Positions 1-10,363 of a stretch of 64,000 bases of DNA are shown in pieces. The position numbers and the translations under genes were made by a program. The notes under the pieces are model-generated. The model was not told where the DNA came from. It did not search any database and saw only the letters and a program-made list of their open reading frames with translations. Origin of the DNA: Climacium dendroides (Eukaryota; Streptophyta; Bryopsida; Hypnales; Climaciaceae); the NCBI GenBank assembly GCA_950106755.1, contig OX467084.1:29453213-29517212 (forward strand), read 5' to 3'. Within the stretch, counting starts at the first letter, position 1. The number at the start of each line of letters is the position of its first letter.

Positions 1-156
1 TTGCCTTGCCAACATGGCAGCTTCTCATTGGTAATGAGAAGTTTGATTCCCAATTAATAACCAATGTGAAAAAATTGGATATATCATCCACAATCAAATA
101 TGAACGAAGTTTAACGGATTATGACCAAATTGGAATCATGTTATGTTATGTTATGT

Positions 157-310
<154 letters not shown>

Positions 311-2025
311 CTTTTAATTGTTGTTCCCCTCATTCTCAATATCTCGGGAACGGCCCTGTATCTGTAAACCATACATGTTTTGGCATCTTAGTTAGCCTTC
401 AACATGTCGTCATGCAAAAGAAACCCATCGCTATGGAGAGGTGTGGCTCCGAAACAATTAAGGTAAGGTAGTATGTATCCTTACATGGTCCACCTTTTTC
501 ATAGGTTTTCATGAATAGAAATATTTTAGATCATTTTTCAAAGAAAGAAAAATAGATGTACAACTTAACAAATTGCAATTTTTTGGGCCATGCAAAAAAT
601 CATACAATTGCACTTCACAAGTTCAAATCATTATGAAAAAATGTCCAAGATGGTTGTGCTTCTTTAATTCTTAAACGTCGCGATGGTGACCATGGAAATC
701 AGACCTTTTGGAACCGTGTGACATCATCTAGTTTAAGAAAAACAAAAACAATCAGTAGGAGTCAAACTACTATAGAAGATTTCCTCTTTCCATCCCTAAT
801 TCCAAGGATGAATAGTTGCATTTCTATCCTATATATGAGAATTCCTTGTCATTTATCGGACACAAAACGTCCGCCTTGATGTTTAAGGGTTAAATTCGTT
901 CTTCAACGCAAGTTGGCTACATGCTTGAAAAGTTTCCAATCATTTCAAATTTTGCAACATATAGAAACATAATAGTAAATAGAAAAAAATAGAAAATGAT
1001 TCTAAATACCATATTGTTAAGAATTTATCTATGGAATTGAAAAATGCCAATACCAATGGCTGCAATGTTACAATAAACAATCTACACTTGATATTTTTTT
1101 TTCCAAAAATATTGAAAATTAAATTAAATAAAGGACTTCAAAGTTTTTTTTAGAGTAGAGAATGCATAACTTGCCTACAAACTAGAATTCTTCATAACTT
1201 TTGTCTCATTAATCAAAATTGAATGATTTAAAACTTTCCACGTCTATATAAATCTAATGACCCAATTTTATTTTTGATGTCAGGCTCCTATGGTCTCAAT
1301 ATTTTTTTGTAATTTTCTAAATCTTATATGGAAGATATGAAAACACATTAACTTTTCAAAAATATGTTTTTTATTCTTGGGGGTGCACTTAGTTCTACTA
1401 CAACAAACCACGTGCAAACAAGTGGTTTCTAATAAACTATAATTTTAACTTCAAATTTTGTGCATTGTTTACTAATGACTATAGGATTCTACTCCCAAAA
1501 TTTCAAACTCAAATTAAATATGGAATGATTTCTAGAAGAGGTTAAAATGCACTAAAATGGCATGTTTTTTTAATTCAAATATTTTTAGAGAATACATTTA
1601 GATGACCATTGCATCAATATTCAATTCAAAATGAGCTTTCAATAGAGGTTTATTTTTAGGAATTTTTTGTTCATTTTTTAGACAATTTTTTCTTATATAA
1701 TATAGGGGTGTGAAAATTATTTTTCAATTCTACAATGTATTTTTTTACTTCAAAAATTTGAAACTAATTATTACTAATAAATAAAAATATCAATAATTCA
1801 AAAAATAAAATTTCAAAGTAGAAAATCTATTCATATTTTTTCATTTAATTTTATTTAAAATTCAAAAAGTATATAGGGGATCCAAAGTTTTGTTTGCACG
1901 CTAATATAAAAAAGGGGGAGTGCACTAGGGTTTTATTTCAATCAAAGCTCAGGAGCAAAAGTTATGGAACAAAAAGCCCTATTTTTTATTTGGTGGATAG
2001 TTAAAAACCTTCAAAAATACTTAAA

Positions 2026-2026
<1 letters not shown>

Positions 2027-2067
<41 letters not shown>
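2027..2067. repeat. (TTA)n microsatellite
   Basis: About 13 copies of TTA. It lies just inside the fragment of the TTAA-bounded repeat family. Confidence 0.95.
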
Positions 2068-2522
2068 TTGTATAGATTATATTTTTATATACATAACAAG
2101 CTTTGATTTATCCCATTTGGATTTGTTATGTGAAAGCTATCGACAATCTTGTATTTTAGGCAATCATAGCATCTTTTTGAAAAAACAACTTGTAGGATTC
2201 ATTTCTAACCTCAATTTTCACAATTTTTCAAAAAAAAGAGTTTCACAAAGTTAAGATCTCTTGCTAAAATAATCTCACCATTGAGATTAGTGTATTTCAA
2301 TTCCATCTTAGAGCTATTAAAAATTTAGATTTTCCTTCCAACTTGAACCTACTTCTACTTAACAATTTTTTAATGAGTAAAAACTACATGTGTTCTTTTT
2401 ATTTGATTTTCCTAAACTTGCAACTGAATTCTTTATCATATAAAATTAGAAATTCAAAACCAGTAGAGTAACATGAAGCAGCCGCAAACGATACGATTTT
2501 AGGCCGATACGATCTACAATAC

Positions 2523-2610
2523 CTGAGTTCAGCAAAAACTCGCTCACAATGGCAGCACAGCCCTTGGGAGTGATCACATCCCTCGTCAGCTGCTCAGAGG
2601 CCATGGCCAT
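2523..2610 (-). other. Candidate orphan first coding exon, divergent to SINA-like gene 1
   Basis: On the minus strand an ATG at 2610 (with a second ATG two codons on) opens about 29 codons with gene-like composition, reading MAMASEQLTRDVITPKG and then CAAIVSEFLLNS. It ends at a good donor site (CAG|GTATTG). I do not recognise the protein and found no continuation exon to the left, where the DNA is AT-rich repeat. It could be the first exon of a gene with a long intron leaving the window, a truncated gene remnant, or chance. The start lies about 490 bp from the start of the divergent SINA-like gene, so the two would share a promoter region. Confidence 0.28.
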
Positions 2611-2619
2611 GGCTCAAAC

Positions 2620-3101
2620 TACCCGCAAAACAAAATCCCTAGAATTGAGCCAGTGCCTGGTTACAGAGCCTGGCACAGTAACGGATGCATTATGGCGTAT
2701 AATGAGGTACATTTTTCAGTAGGACCCGGTTGAGTAGTACTTAACGGTCCTTGTACCTCACTGCCCTTCAGTCTTCACAACTCCAATGCCCCACTCCTAC
2801 AGCGAGTGCATTGTTGCAGTTCAAACCCATCCGCACAGCCTGCTCCTGCTCCTTTGCTTGCACGTTTGCGCATCCTCTGCCGAATCCGCTTGCTTATTAT
2901 AGTCACGCTGCATCCATAGCGGATGCAACGGAGGTTTACAGGACATATGTTTTGGTGAAGGATTAGGGTTTAAGAAGAGTTTGTGTGAAAGCACTCCATG
3001 TGTGAAGCCCAAATACATAACTAGTTTTCACGTTTGAATCTGCTAATCCTGGGTTTCATAGGAATTCAGCTTTCAGAGCGTGTGGGTGATCACTTAGCGA
3101 T
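2620..3101 (+). promoter_or_regulatory. Upstream region of SINA-like gene 1
   Basis: This stretch is more GC-balanced than its surroundings and holds no convincing coding exon. It is the likely promoter and 5' leader of the SINA-like gene starting at 3102, and perhaps of the divergent candidate exon. I see no certain TATA box. The short open frame at 2751-2966 has no family features and is probably non-coding. Confidence 0.4.
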
Positions 3102-4210
3102 ATGGCTCTTTTCCAGGGTGAAGCAAATCAACTGGTAACGCGAGCACGTGAAACAACGGCCTCCACTTCGAACGGAGAGAGGAATGTGAAGCCCAATTGG
3201 TACGTGGATCTTGAAATTCTCGATTGTCCCATCTGCGCGGAGCATCTCTCTTCACCGGTGTATCAGGTACCCTCATTCTGAATTTAGGAATGCTGAATTT
3301 CCTTTCTTTTTTTAAGGATGTAATATTCCTAACATTTATCTAAACACTAAACCCTGAACTCTCTTCTGATAAACCAATGGATCAGTGACAGAACTGCCTT
3401 GAACGCCAAACTTGGTATTATGCATTGTTGGAATGCTGATTTACATCCTAGTAGAGTGGAGGTCGATGAAGTACTTAAGACTTCTTTTCTTATATTTGTT
3501 GTAATTTGGGGGGATGGATTGTGGGGTTCACTCAGTGCCAGAATGGTCACCCGCTATGTTCAGCTTGTCATGAGAAGATCGCCACCTGCCCTTCCTGCTC
3601 AGAGCGACTTGGTAACATTCGATGCTTGTTGGTTGAGAAAATCATAGAGTCCTTGCAAGCGAGGTGCCTTTATGCTTCCCATGGTTGCAAACAGATATTG
3701 AAGTACGACATCAGAGAAGAGCACGTCAAGAATTTGTGTGAGTACCGCCCTTGTCCGTGCCCAGTGCTGGATTGCAGACATGAAGTTCCGAAGCAATCTT
3801 TACCACAACACTTGAGAGAAGAGCATCACGTGGAGACAATGTCACTTGCACAGAACAGTACTTCGAACAGTGGTGAAAGTCATCTAGAATTTGGACAACG
3901 TGCTTCAGCTCGGTTCGTCATGGTTGAAGATGCCGAAGAGAAGGTTCAGTTGCTTTGCCATCGGGAGATTCTTCACGACCTTGGAGAAATTTATTTTTGC
4001 ACTTCTTTTGAGGACCATGTCGTGAGTTATGACCTCACAGTTGGGTTGGAAGATGACATGGACTCTTACATGACGATGGTCAATGCGTTAGCAGTAGACA
4101 TTCGTCAGAGAGAGCATTGGAAGAGAAGATTCCTCCTTCATCCTTACGATTTTTTTAAAGGTTACAATTCAACCGTAGTATTGACCATCTCTTTGAATGA
4201 CAAGAAATAG
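3102..4210 (+). CDS. SINA-like RING-type E3 ubiquitin ligase 1
   Basis: Two exons, 3102-3266 and 3536-4210, give 279 residues; the intron is phase 0 with GT-AG borders. The family transfers ubiquitin from an E2 to substrates and usually dimerises through its C-terminal half. A C3HC4 RING is visible with ligands C42, C45, C56, H60, C63, C66, C73 and C76 (the CxNGH signature marks SIAH/SINA proteins). The Cys/His-rich SIAH zinc-finger segment follows (SHGC, then CEYRPCPC, then HLREEHH), and then a beta-rich SIAH-type substrate-binding domain. The intron falls exactly between residue 55 and the third RING cysteine, as in the two paralogues at 14354 and 24392. The ATG at 3102 is the first in frame in an exon that supplies the first RING Cys pair. 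The N-terminus is short, as in the plant SINA-like (SINAT-distinct) group. Substrate unknown. Confidence 0.88.
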
Positions 4211-4638
4211 AATCAGGAGGTAAATTAGGTTGTTATCTGGCAGCGCAGTCGTTGAGCGTCGTTGAGCGTCTGAATTAGTGCAACTGCAAGCTCTAATCAT
4301 TTTGAACGCAAGTTTATTTGTACAGTTTTTTCTTCAGGTCTGGAAATTGCGGATAGTGCTTGCAGATAGTGATGAAGCTTGATTCTTTTGCTCCTATTTT
4401 TTAGTAGTTTTATCAGAAGCAAAGTATGAATCCAGCATATCAGAATACTTTACAATTCGGATCATTCCCAAGTTTTTAAATCTAATGAATACTATGATAC
4501 CCATGTTGTGCAAGGGTAAAGATGGCATTATTGATAGAAGCTGCATGCAGTAATTTGATGTTAGCAAGTAGTTGATTCCAAGGCTTGTGTCAATACCGGT
4601 AGTTGCGAATGACTGTAAATTAGAGCTCCTTGTACAAC
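4211..4638. other. 3' flank of SINA-like gene 1
   Basis: Probable 3' UTR and spacer. A 10-bp sequence (GTCGTTGAGC) is directly duplicated at about 4249-4268. No coding sequence or clear polyadenylation signal was recognised. Confidence 0.4.
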
Positions 4639-5123
4639 TACTAGTGCAAAACCCCAGTTGAAATGGTAAGTTGGAATGACCTTTGGTAGATTTTACATGA
4701 AACAATTATCTCATAACAATTGTCAAGGGGAAGGCGGGTTGGAGAAATAAATAGGGTCAGTGACATTTCCTACCTAATCTTGTATCCTTCTCTTTCAAGA
4801 ATTTGGTACTGCGTGGAAATTTATGAGTTTGTCAGATTTCAAGGAAAACAGAAATCTACAAATTATGTAGATTTCAAGAATGTTAGAAATCTACGACATA
4901 CATAAATTTGAAGAGAAATCTGCAAAGTTGATAGATTACAATATTTGATATCTATATTTACACATATTTACAAATTAATCTATGTACTTACAAAAATGTC
5001 ATTTCAACATCAATGTTGAAACAACATCCTAATGACATTTGGATGTCATTACAACCACCTTAATTGAAAGGGAGGTTTAAATGTTGTTTAGGATGGCATT
5101 TCAATTAAGGTTTTGCACTAGTG
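4639..5123. mobile_element. CACTA-type non-autonomous element with TIRs
   Basis: The right end is the reverse complement of CACTAGTGCAAAACC, and the left end is the same 15-mer with T in place of the first C. Imperfect similarity continues for about 10 more bases. Flanking trinucleotides AAC (4636-4638) and AAT (5124-5126) resemble a 3-bp target duplication with one change, as CACTA (En/Spm) elements make. The 485-bp body has no transposase frame. It lies in the 3' flank of the SINA-like gene and directly abuts a 69-bp minisatellite. Confidence 0.65.
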
Positions 5124-5128
5124 AATGC

Positions 5129-5404
5129 AATGTGATGTTTGTTGAAAGGTGAGAGGCTAATGAGAAGTATCATCATGTGCATGATGATTATGAAGTTAAT
5201 GTGATGTTTGTTGAAAGGTGAGAGGCTAATGAGAAGGATCATCATGTGCATGATGATTATGAAGTTAATGTGATGTTTGTTGAAAGGTGAGAGGCTAATG
5301 AGAAGGATCATCATGTGCATGATGATTATGAAGTTAATGTGATGTTTGTTGAAAGGTGAGAGGCTAATGAGAAGGATCATCATGTGCATGATGATTATGA
5401 AGTT
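5129..5404. repeat. 69-bp minisatellite, four copies
   Basis: Four near-identical units start at 5129, 5198, 5267 and 5336. Each contains the palindrome ATCATGTGCATGAT. Because 69 is divisible by three, the minus strand stays open and would encode four hydrophobic 23-residue repeats (INFIIIMHMMILL and so on). I see no promoter, splice sites or family match for this frame and treat it as a by-product of the repeat. Confidence 0.93.
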
Positions 5405-7869
5405 AATAGGGAAACACACATAATTAAAAGTCATGAATATATTATTAAGTATATTGTTGAGTTTCTAATACACATGACAAACATGAAATTCAAGGTTTGT
5501 GAAGCATTTTTGGTTTGTTCTTGTTGGACAAATCAATGCATTATATTCTCAATGTAGGCATATTTTGTTCTTGTGGCAAGTTGAGATGGATCAAAGAAGA
5601 GCTTAAGATGGACCTAGAATTCTAACAATTTATGGTTTTTAATCCTTTAACAATCTAAATCTCTTTTTAGTTTTTGTATAGTTTTGCTTATATCTTTCTA
5701 TAAATAAATTTTCTTATCTCAATTTCATCTAATGAATTATAAAAGAAGGATATTTTTGTTGTTTTAAGCATTACTTTGGATGAATAGAAAATTATTTAGA
5801 CAAAACATCACTCCAAGTACTTTGTTCATCATCCTAAATATGGACTTCAAGTTGTTTTGGGATTAATCCTTAATCAATAGGCTAGGTCTTTTGGACTTGG
5901 TTTTGAGGAAATCTCTCATAAAAAGTGGCTTTTGGATTTTTTTTCTGGAACGTTTTAATCTATTGGATCCATTTTCATAGTAAATGTAGTTTGCCAAGCA
6001 CTTCATTTAGGTTACTAATTCATAGCACTATTCATTGTTTACATTTGTATACCCTAACAATACAAACTTTGGACAAGCAACAAGATCCATGTCCCACTTC
6101 AAGGAGATATTTTTATTCCCCTTTAGAAACTAAACAGTGGAATGTAGTCTAAGGGCTAGATACATGTACAATAGCAAAGAGCTATAACAATAAAGTTATT
6201 GTTTGTTGTTTCCTATAAGTCTTTAGGAATCTCAAGCAAATTGAAAGACTCAAACTTACCTACATGTAGAATTGCGAAAAGTATCTTGGACCTCCACCAA
6301 TTACACCAAATACAAGATAGTTGGCCCTTACAAAGTGTCACTCATTAGATGATAAGCTTAGTCACAGGAAAAAACAAAAAACTAACACCATTTTTAGGTA
6401 TTGTTAAAAGCAATTGCATTGTTAGACAGAATACATGGAAGATTGGATAGCTTGGGCGAGGTAGGAAGTTGCCATTTGTCTATACAAAGTTGGTCAAGCT
6501 CCACCATGAGCCTAAATGTTATTCAATTGAATGTTTACACTTTTGAAGCATTCTTTTTGCACTAGTGTTACTCTTGTTTCTCTACAATTCTGTAGTTGAA
6601 GCTTCCAACCAAAATCACTCCAAAACAAAGGCGTGTTGAAGCCTTGAATGAAAGGTTGGCATCCAAAGTCTAAAGTTTCCAAAAATTTGGCAAGCTTGGG
6701 CTTCCACGTTGCATTGGCAAGGGAATAGTATGGAACAGCCAACCCTAGTCATTTGTGTTCTAGTTGCTATTATGTCAAGTAGTGCATGTCTTCTACTTTA
6801 AGTTATTCAAAATAGTGAAATTGGATTGCTACATACTAATTTCTCAACATTTGACACTATATAAATATTTTCACTTATTGTACCAAAATGCACTATTTTT
6901 GAATTAGGTATTGTTGTAATTGGGACTCATAAACTTCCAAGTGTACAAATGAAAATATTTTAAGAAATATTTATTGACTCTAATGCTTATAAAGTAACTT
7001 TCTTTACTGAATAGGAATATCAAGGGGACCAAAAAAGTAAAGGAACTTATTGTGGAAAATTGTAGAAACATAATATATAGCCCCCGAACACTTTAATAAC
7101 TATTGATGTAAGATGGAGCTACCTACATTAGATGATATTTGAGGCCATTAGAAAATTGTGGGTTTGAATGCGTTTCCTGAACTATAAGGAACTCTATAAA
7201 CTCTGCCAAATCAATAGTTCGATGTGGGTGAGCCCCTACCACATCAAATAATATTAATTATTATTTTTAAATTGAATTTTTTAAATAAATATATATTTTT
7301 TAATTTAAAATTTTGACGCATTCTCAGCCTTGGGAACAGGCCTGAAACGGCCCACCCAAGGCCTCAAATCTCTTCTAATGTAACCAATAACTTAATTAAG
7401 TCATAGCGGACATGATCTGCAATAGTATTTGGCAAAGCAAATATTTATAGAAGTGCAAAGATAGAAATGGCGTGGATAACAAAAAATTTGGTGAATTTTT
7501 AGCTTGAACTAAAATTACTATAAATTATGAAAGCTTGAAGTTGGGCTCCACCCATATCCAATGTCTAGACTCTTACAAAATTGATCACTGGGAGAGTACT
7601 TGTAGGTAACTTTGGCACACCAAAGGATGCACAAGTTTCATGGCAGTGTCGGGACCACATTGGTTATAAAATTCAATTTTTTTTTAATTCAAAATTAATG
7701 CAAATGAGTCCCGCCCTCTCCTGTATTTGAGACACCCTACTGATTGCCTACAAGGCAATAGTTGGTAATGGGTGGCTCCACCTTACAGAAAAGAGAGATA
7801 TTTATATAGTGTGTAATGTCAATTAATTAATATGGGTCCCCTTAAAACCCCTACTCAGTGTTGATGGAA
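5405..7869. other. AT-rich intergenic DNA
   Basis: No gene recognised. The open frame on the minus strand at 6512-6742 has mixed composition but no motif or splice support. From about 7790 to 7906 the sequence resembles the right end of the TIR element at 43205-43453, including the internal GCAACCTAATTGTTAA motif. A truncated copy is therefore likely to end near 7906. Confidence 0.5.
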
Positions 7870-7906
7870 GGCAACCTAATTGTTAACGCAACCTACTTTC
7901 ACTATT
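7790..7906 (+). repeat. Truncated relative of the 43.2-kb TIR element
   Basis: Two blocks match the 43205-43453 element: a block around ATATTTATATAGTGT, and a terminal block reading GGCAACCTAATTGTTAACGC then TTTCACTATTTTGTG. No matching left terminus is visible, so this is a degraded end. Confidence 0.45.
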
Positions 7907-8158
7907 TTGTGGTACTTGAGACAGCCCTGCTTGTACCGACTATGTCTTCCAACTCGTGAGCGCGACTGGCGACTGGCGACGTGGACTAAGTAATGGCGCA
8001 GCAACAATGAAGAATGCAGATGAAAAATAACTTTTAAAGCTGCGTCTTTGTTACCGCATTCTCTGTTGGAGTCCCAATTGGCTGTGGGAAATGTTAGAGT
8101 CTGTACCGACAGTGGCGACTTGTGAGTGGCCGTGTTTGTCAAGCTTTCCCGATCTAAC

Positions 8159-8166
8159 TTATATAC
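8159..8166 (+). promoter_or_regulatory. Possible TATA box of the tandem-kinase gene
   Basis: TTATATAC sits at the edge of a GC-richer segment, about 2.2 kb upstream of the coding start and before the inferred leader intron(s). It is placed only by composition and by the evidence that the 5' leader is spliced. Other start sites are possible. Confidence 0.25.
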
Positions 8167-8464
8167 TTGTCCGGCTTGGCTATGTAGTTCAAGCACTTCC
8201 ATATCTGCTGGTCTCGTTGTCGCAAGGGCCAGAAGTTCGAGAGAGAAGAGAGTTTTGTGTGTGAGGCTTCTGATTCTTTGAAGAATCCACTGATTTCAGA
8301 TTGCTAGTTGTGGTTTGGTGAAGCTTGGGGTTTCTTTCGAGGGAAAGCAGTCATGGTGGAAGTCTGTTCGAGTGTGCTGTGGTTTGACGGGTCGAGCTTT
8401 CGCTCCGGTGCTCGGACGTGATTGATGGCCATCGAAATGCTGAGTCGACAGACGGTGGCGTGGT

Positions 8465-9430
8465 GCGAGAAAGGTTGTCCTCACATCCACCTAGATTTGA
8501 TGTTAGTTTTGGTGAAATCATGATTTTCTTACAATTCTTTGTATTCTTGCTTGCTTGAGCTCTAGTCAATCTTGAGAAGTATGTAGTTCACTCTGGAACA
8601 GAGCTCTCTGTGTTAGTGTTTACTGAAACAGAGCTTCGGACAATGTTTTTTAAATGCCATGCTCTTCTTGAATCGCTACTGGTACTTTGTCTTGGACGAT
8701 GGTTCTTCCTTCACTTCCTTCATTGTTCATTAGGCTTAGGCGACCTACTTTCATATGTGCTTAAGAACCTTCAGTATTGCACCTCTTTCTCAAAATATAT
8801 CCGTGGTTTATCGTGGGGAGTACCACGGATTTATTTTGAGACAGGGAGTAGCCTTTAGTCTCTGTACAACGTTCACAGGAAGGCTATCTGTCAAATTTTC
8901 TAGTCGACCAGTGTGAGTATCTAGATTTGTTGCAATGGACGCCAACAAATTTAGGTTGGTGTCCACGCTGGAGGGCCAATCCTCCTACAGAAGACTGAGA
9001 ATCCTTTGCATTTCTGGGCTTGTATTTGTTTTCCATGTGCGATCACAGGTACTAGGAAGTAATCTCCACAATTGTTAACTCTGGACAGCTGTTGCACTGT
9101 GCGAGAAAGGTTATCCTCGAATCCACCCTTACTTCATGTTAGCTTGGCTACTATTAGGGCTCTTGCCATTCTCTCTTGTTACTTGTCCTCGTGCTCGTTG
9201 GAACTTTGGGTCAGTCTTAGAATTATGTAGCTCACGAAGAATTAGAGATCTAGGTTAGCAGCTTACCGAAACTTGGCTATTCAGTGAACTAATGGACAAT
9301 GTTTTGTAAGAGTCATGGTCGCTACTGGTGCTATGTCTTGGAAGACGCTTCTGTGCTTCACTTCTTCATTGTTCATTAGGACTAGGTGACCTACTTTAAT
9401 CATGTGCTTCAAAATCCTCTGGATGCAGTT
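8465..9430. repeat. Diverged direct duplication of about 330 bp in the kinase 5' leader
   Basis: Segment 8465-8790 and segment 9101-9430 align at an offset of about 636 bp. Shared landmarks in the same order are GCGAGAAAGGTT, ATGTTAG, GGACAATGTTTT, CGCTACTGGT, CATTGTTCATTAGG and GACCTACTTT. Both copies are non-coding, so the duplication affects leader or intron sequence. Confidence 0.75.
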
Positions 9431-10363
9431 GTTGCACTTGGAAGTGATCTTCTTGTCGAGGTACAATCCCTTTTCATTTCAGCTGTAAAAAAATCAGCTC
9501 TGTGGAGCTTGGAGGAGGAAGTTACCGACACGTCTCCTTACAGAATGTCATCCCCCATGCTAGGTATACTTTACTCCTGTGGCAATCTGTTTGGTTGTAT
9601 TAGTTGTTGTTTGTAATCTTGGGAGCAAATTGGTGGATGTGGAGACCTTGTCGGTGGGGTTTTATGTTCTTCATATTACGCTTGTCGATATTCAGCGGAG
9701 GTCCAGTTTTGTGGTGATGAACCAGTGCTGTCTGTTCCCATACCTAGTCGAGGTAGAGGAAACTATTTGCGTCACTTTAAGCATTCCAACGTATGAAGGA
9801 GCGCGATTTTGAGAAGATGTATACAATTGTGGAAAGATCTTTGGGGTACAAGAGTCAATTTTCTTGAGATCAGTTCTTTTCACACTGTATATATTTCTTA
9901 TGTGACTTCAATATAGGAGGTTGCAAACCGATATTAGTGACAGTAGATAACCCATTTCCGTTCAAAGATTAGTGTCCTTAGACAGTAGCCAAGGCATGCT
10001 AACAAGGCTCAGTACAGCATGATTGCTAACAAGTCCAACCAAGCTATGAATAGATGAGTTGCTGTTGGTAAGAAGGGTCAGAATAGGAGATAGGATGAGA
10101 TCCCCATCAGTGTTAGTTTCCTTTACCTTGTCAATGTGGATTGCCAATGTATTCACAACATATCCACTAGTGTCCACATCGTCTGATTATATTTACAATT
10201 TGTGCACATGTTCACAAAAATGAAAGTCAAATTGTTTATTTTCATTTCTTCCTCTGTGTTGGTGACGGCAAGTTCATTATGCAGTCTTGTCTATCTGCCA
10301 GCTTTGAGCAAATCCATTTGAGTTTTGAACTCTAAATTTTTGGTGATTGCAGGTACCGATTTC

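Larger units (their letters stand above)
7907..10352 (+). other. Upstream/leader region of the tandem-kinase gene
   Basis: This region has moderate GC, unlike the AT-rich DNA around it. It has no good coding exon but ends in a clear splice acceptor (TGATTGCAG at 10344-10352) just before the kinase start codon. It therefore probably contains promoter, untranslated leader exon(s) and leader intron(s). A TATA-like ACTTATATACT lies at about 8157. The region contains a diverged direct duplication (about 8465-8790 and 9101-9430). Confidence 0.5.

Noticed and set aside
5105..5434. Minus-strand frame encoding four hydrophobic 23-residue repeats
   Set aside because: It exists because the 69-bp minisatellite unit is a multiple of three; no promoter, splice or homology support.
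7876..8202. 108-codon minus-strand frame
   Set aside because: No recognisable motif, and it lies in the likely promoter of the plus-strand kinase gene.
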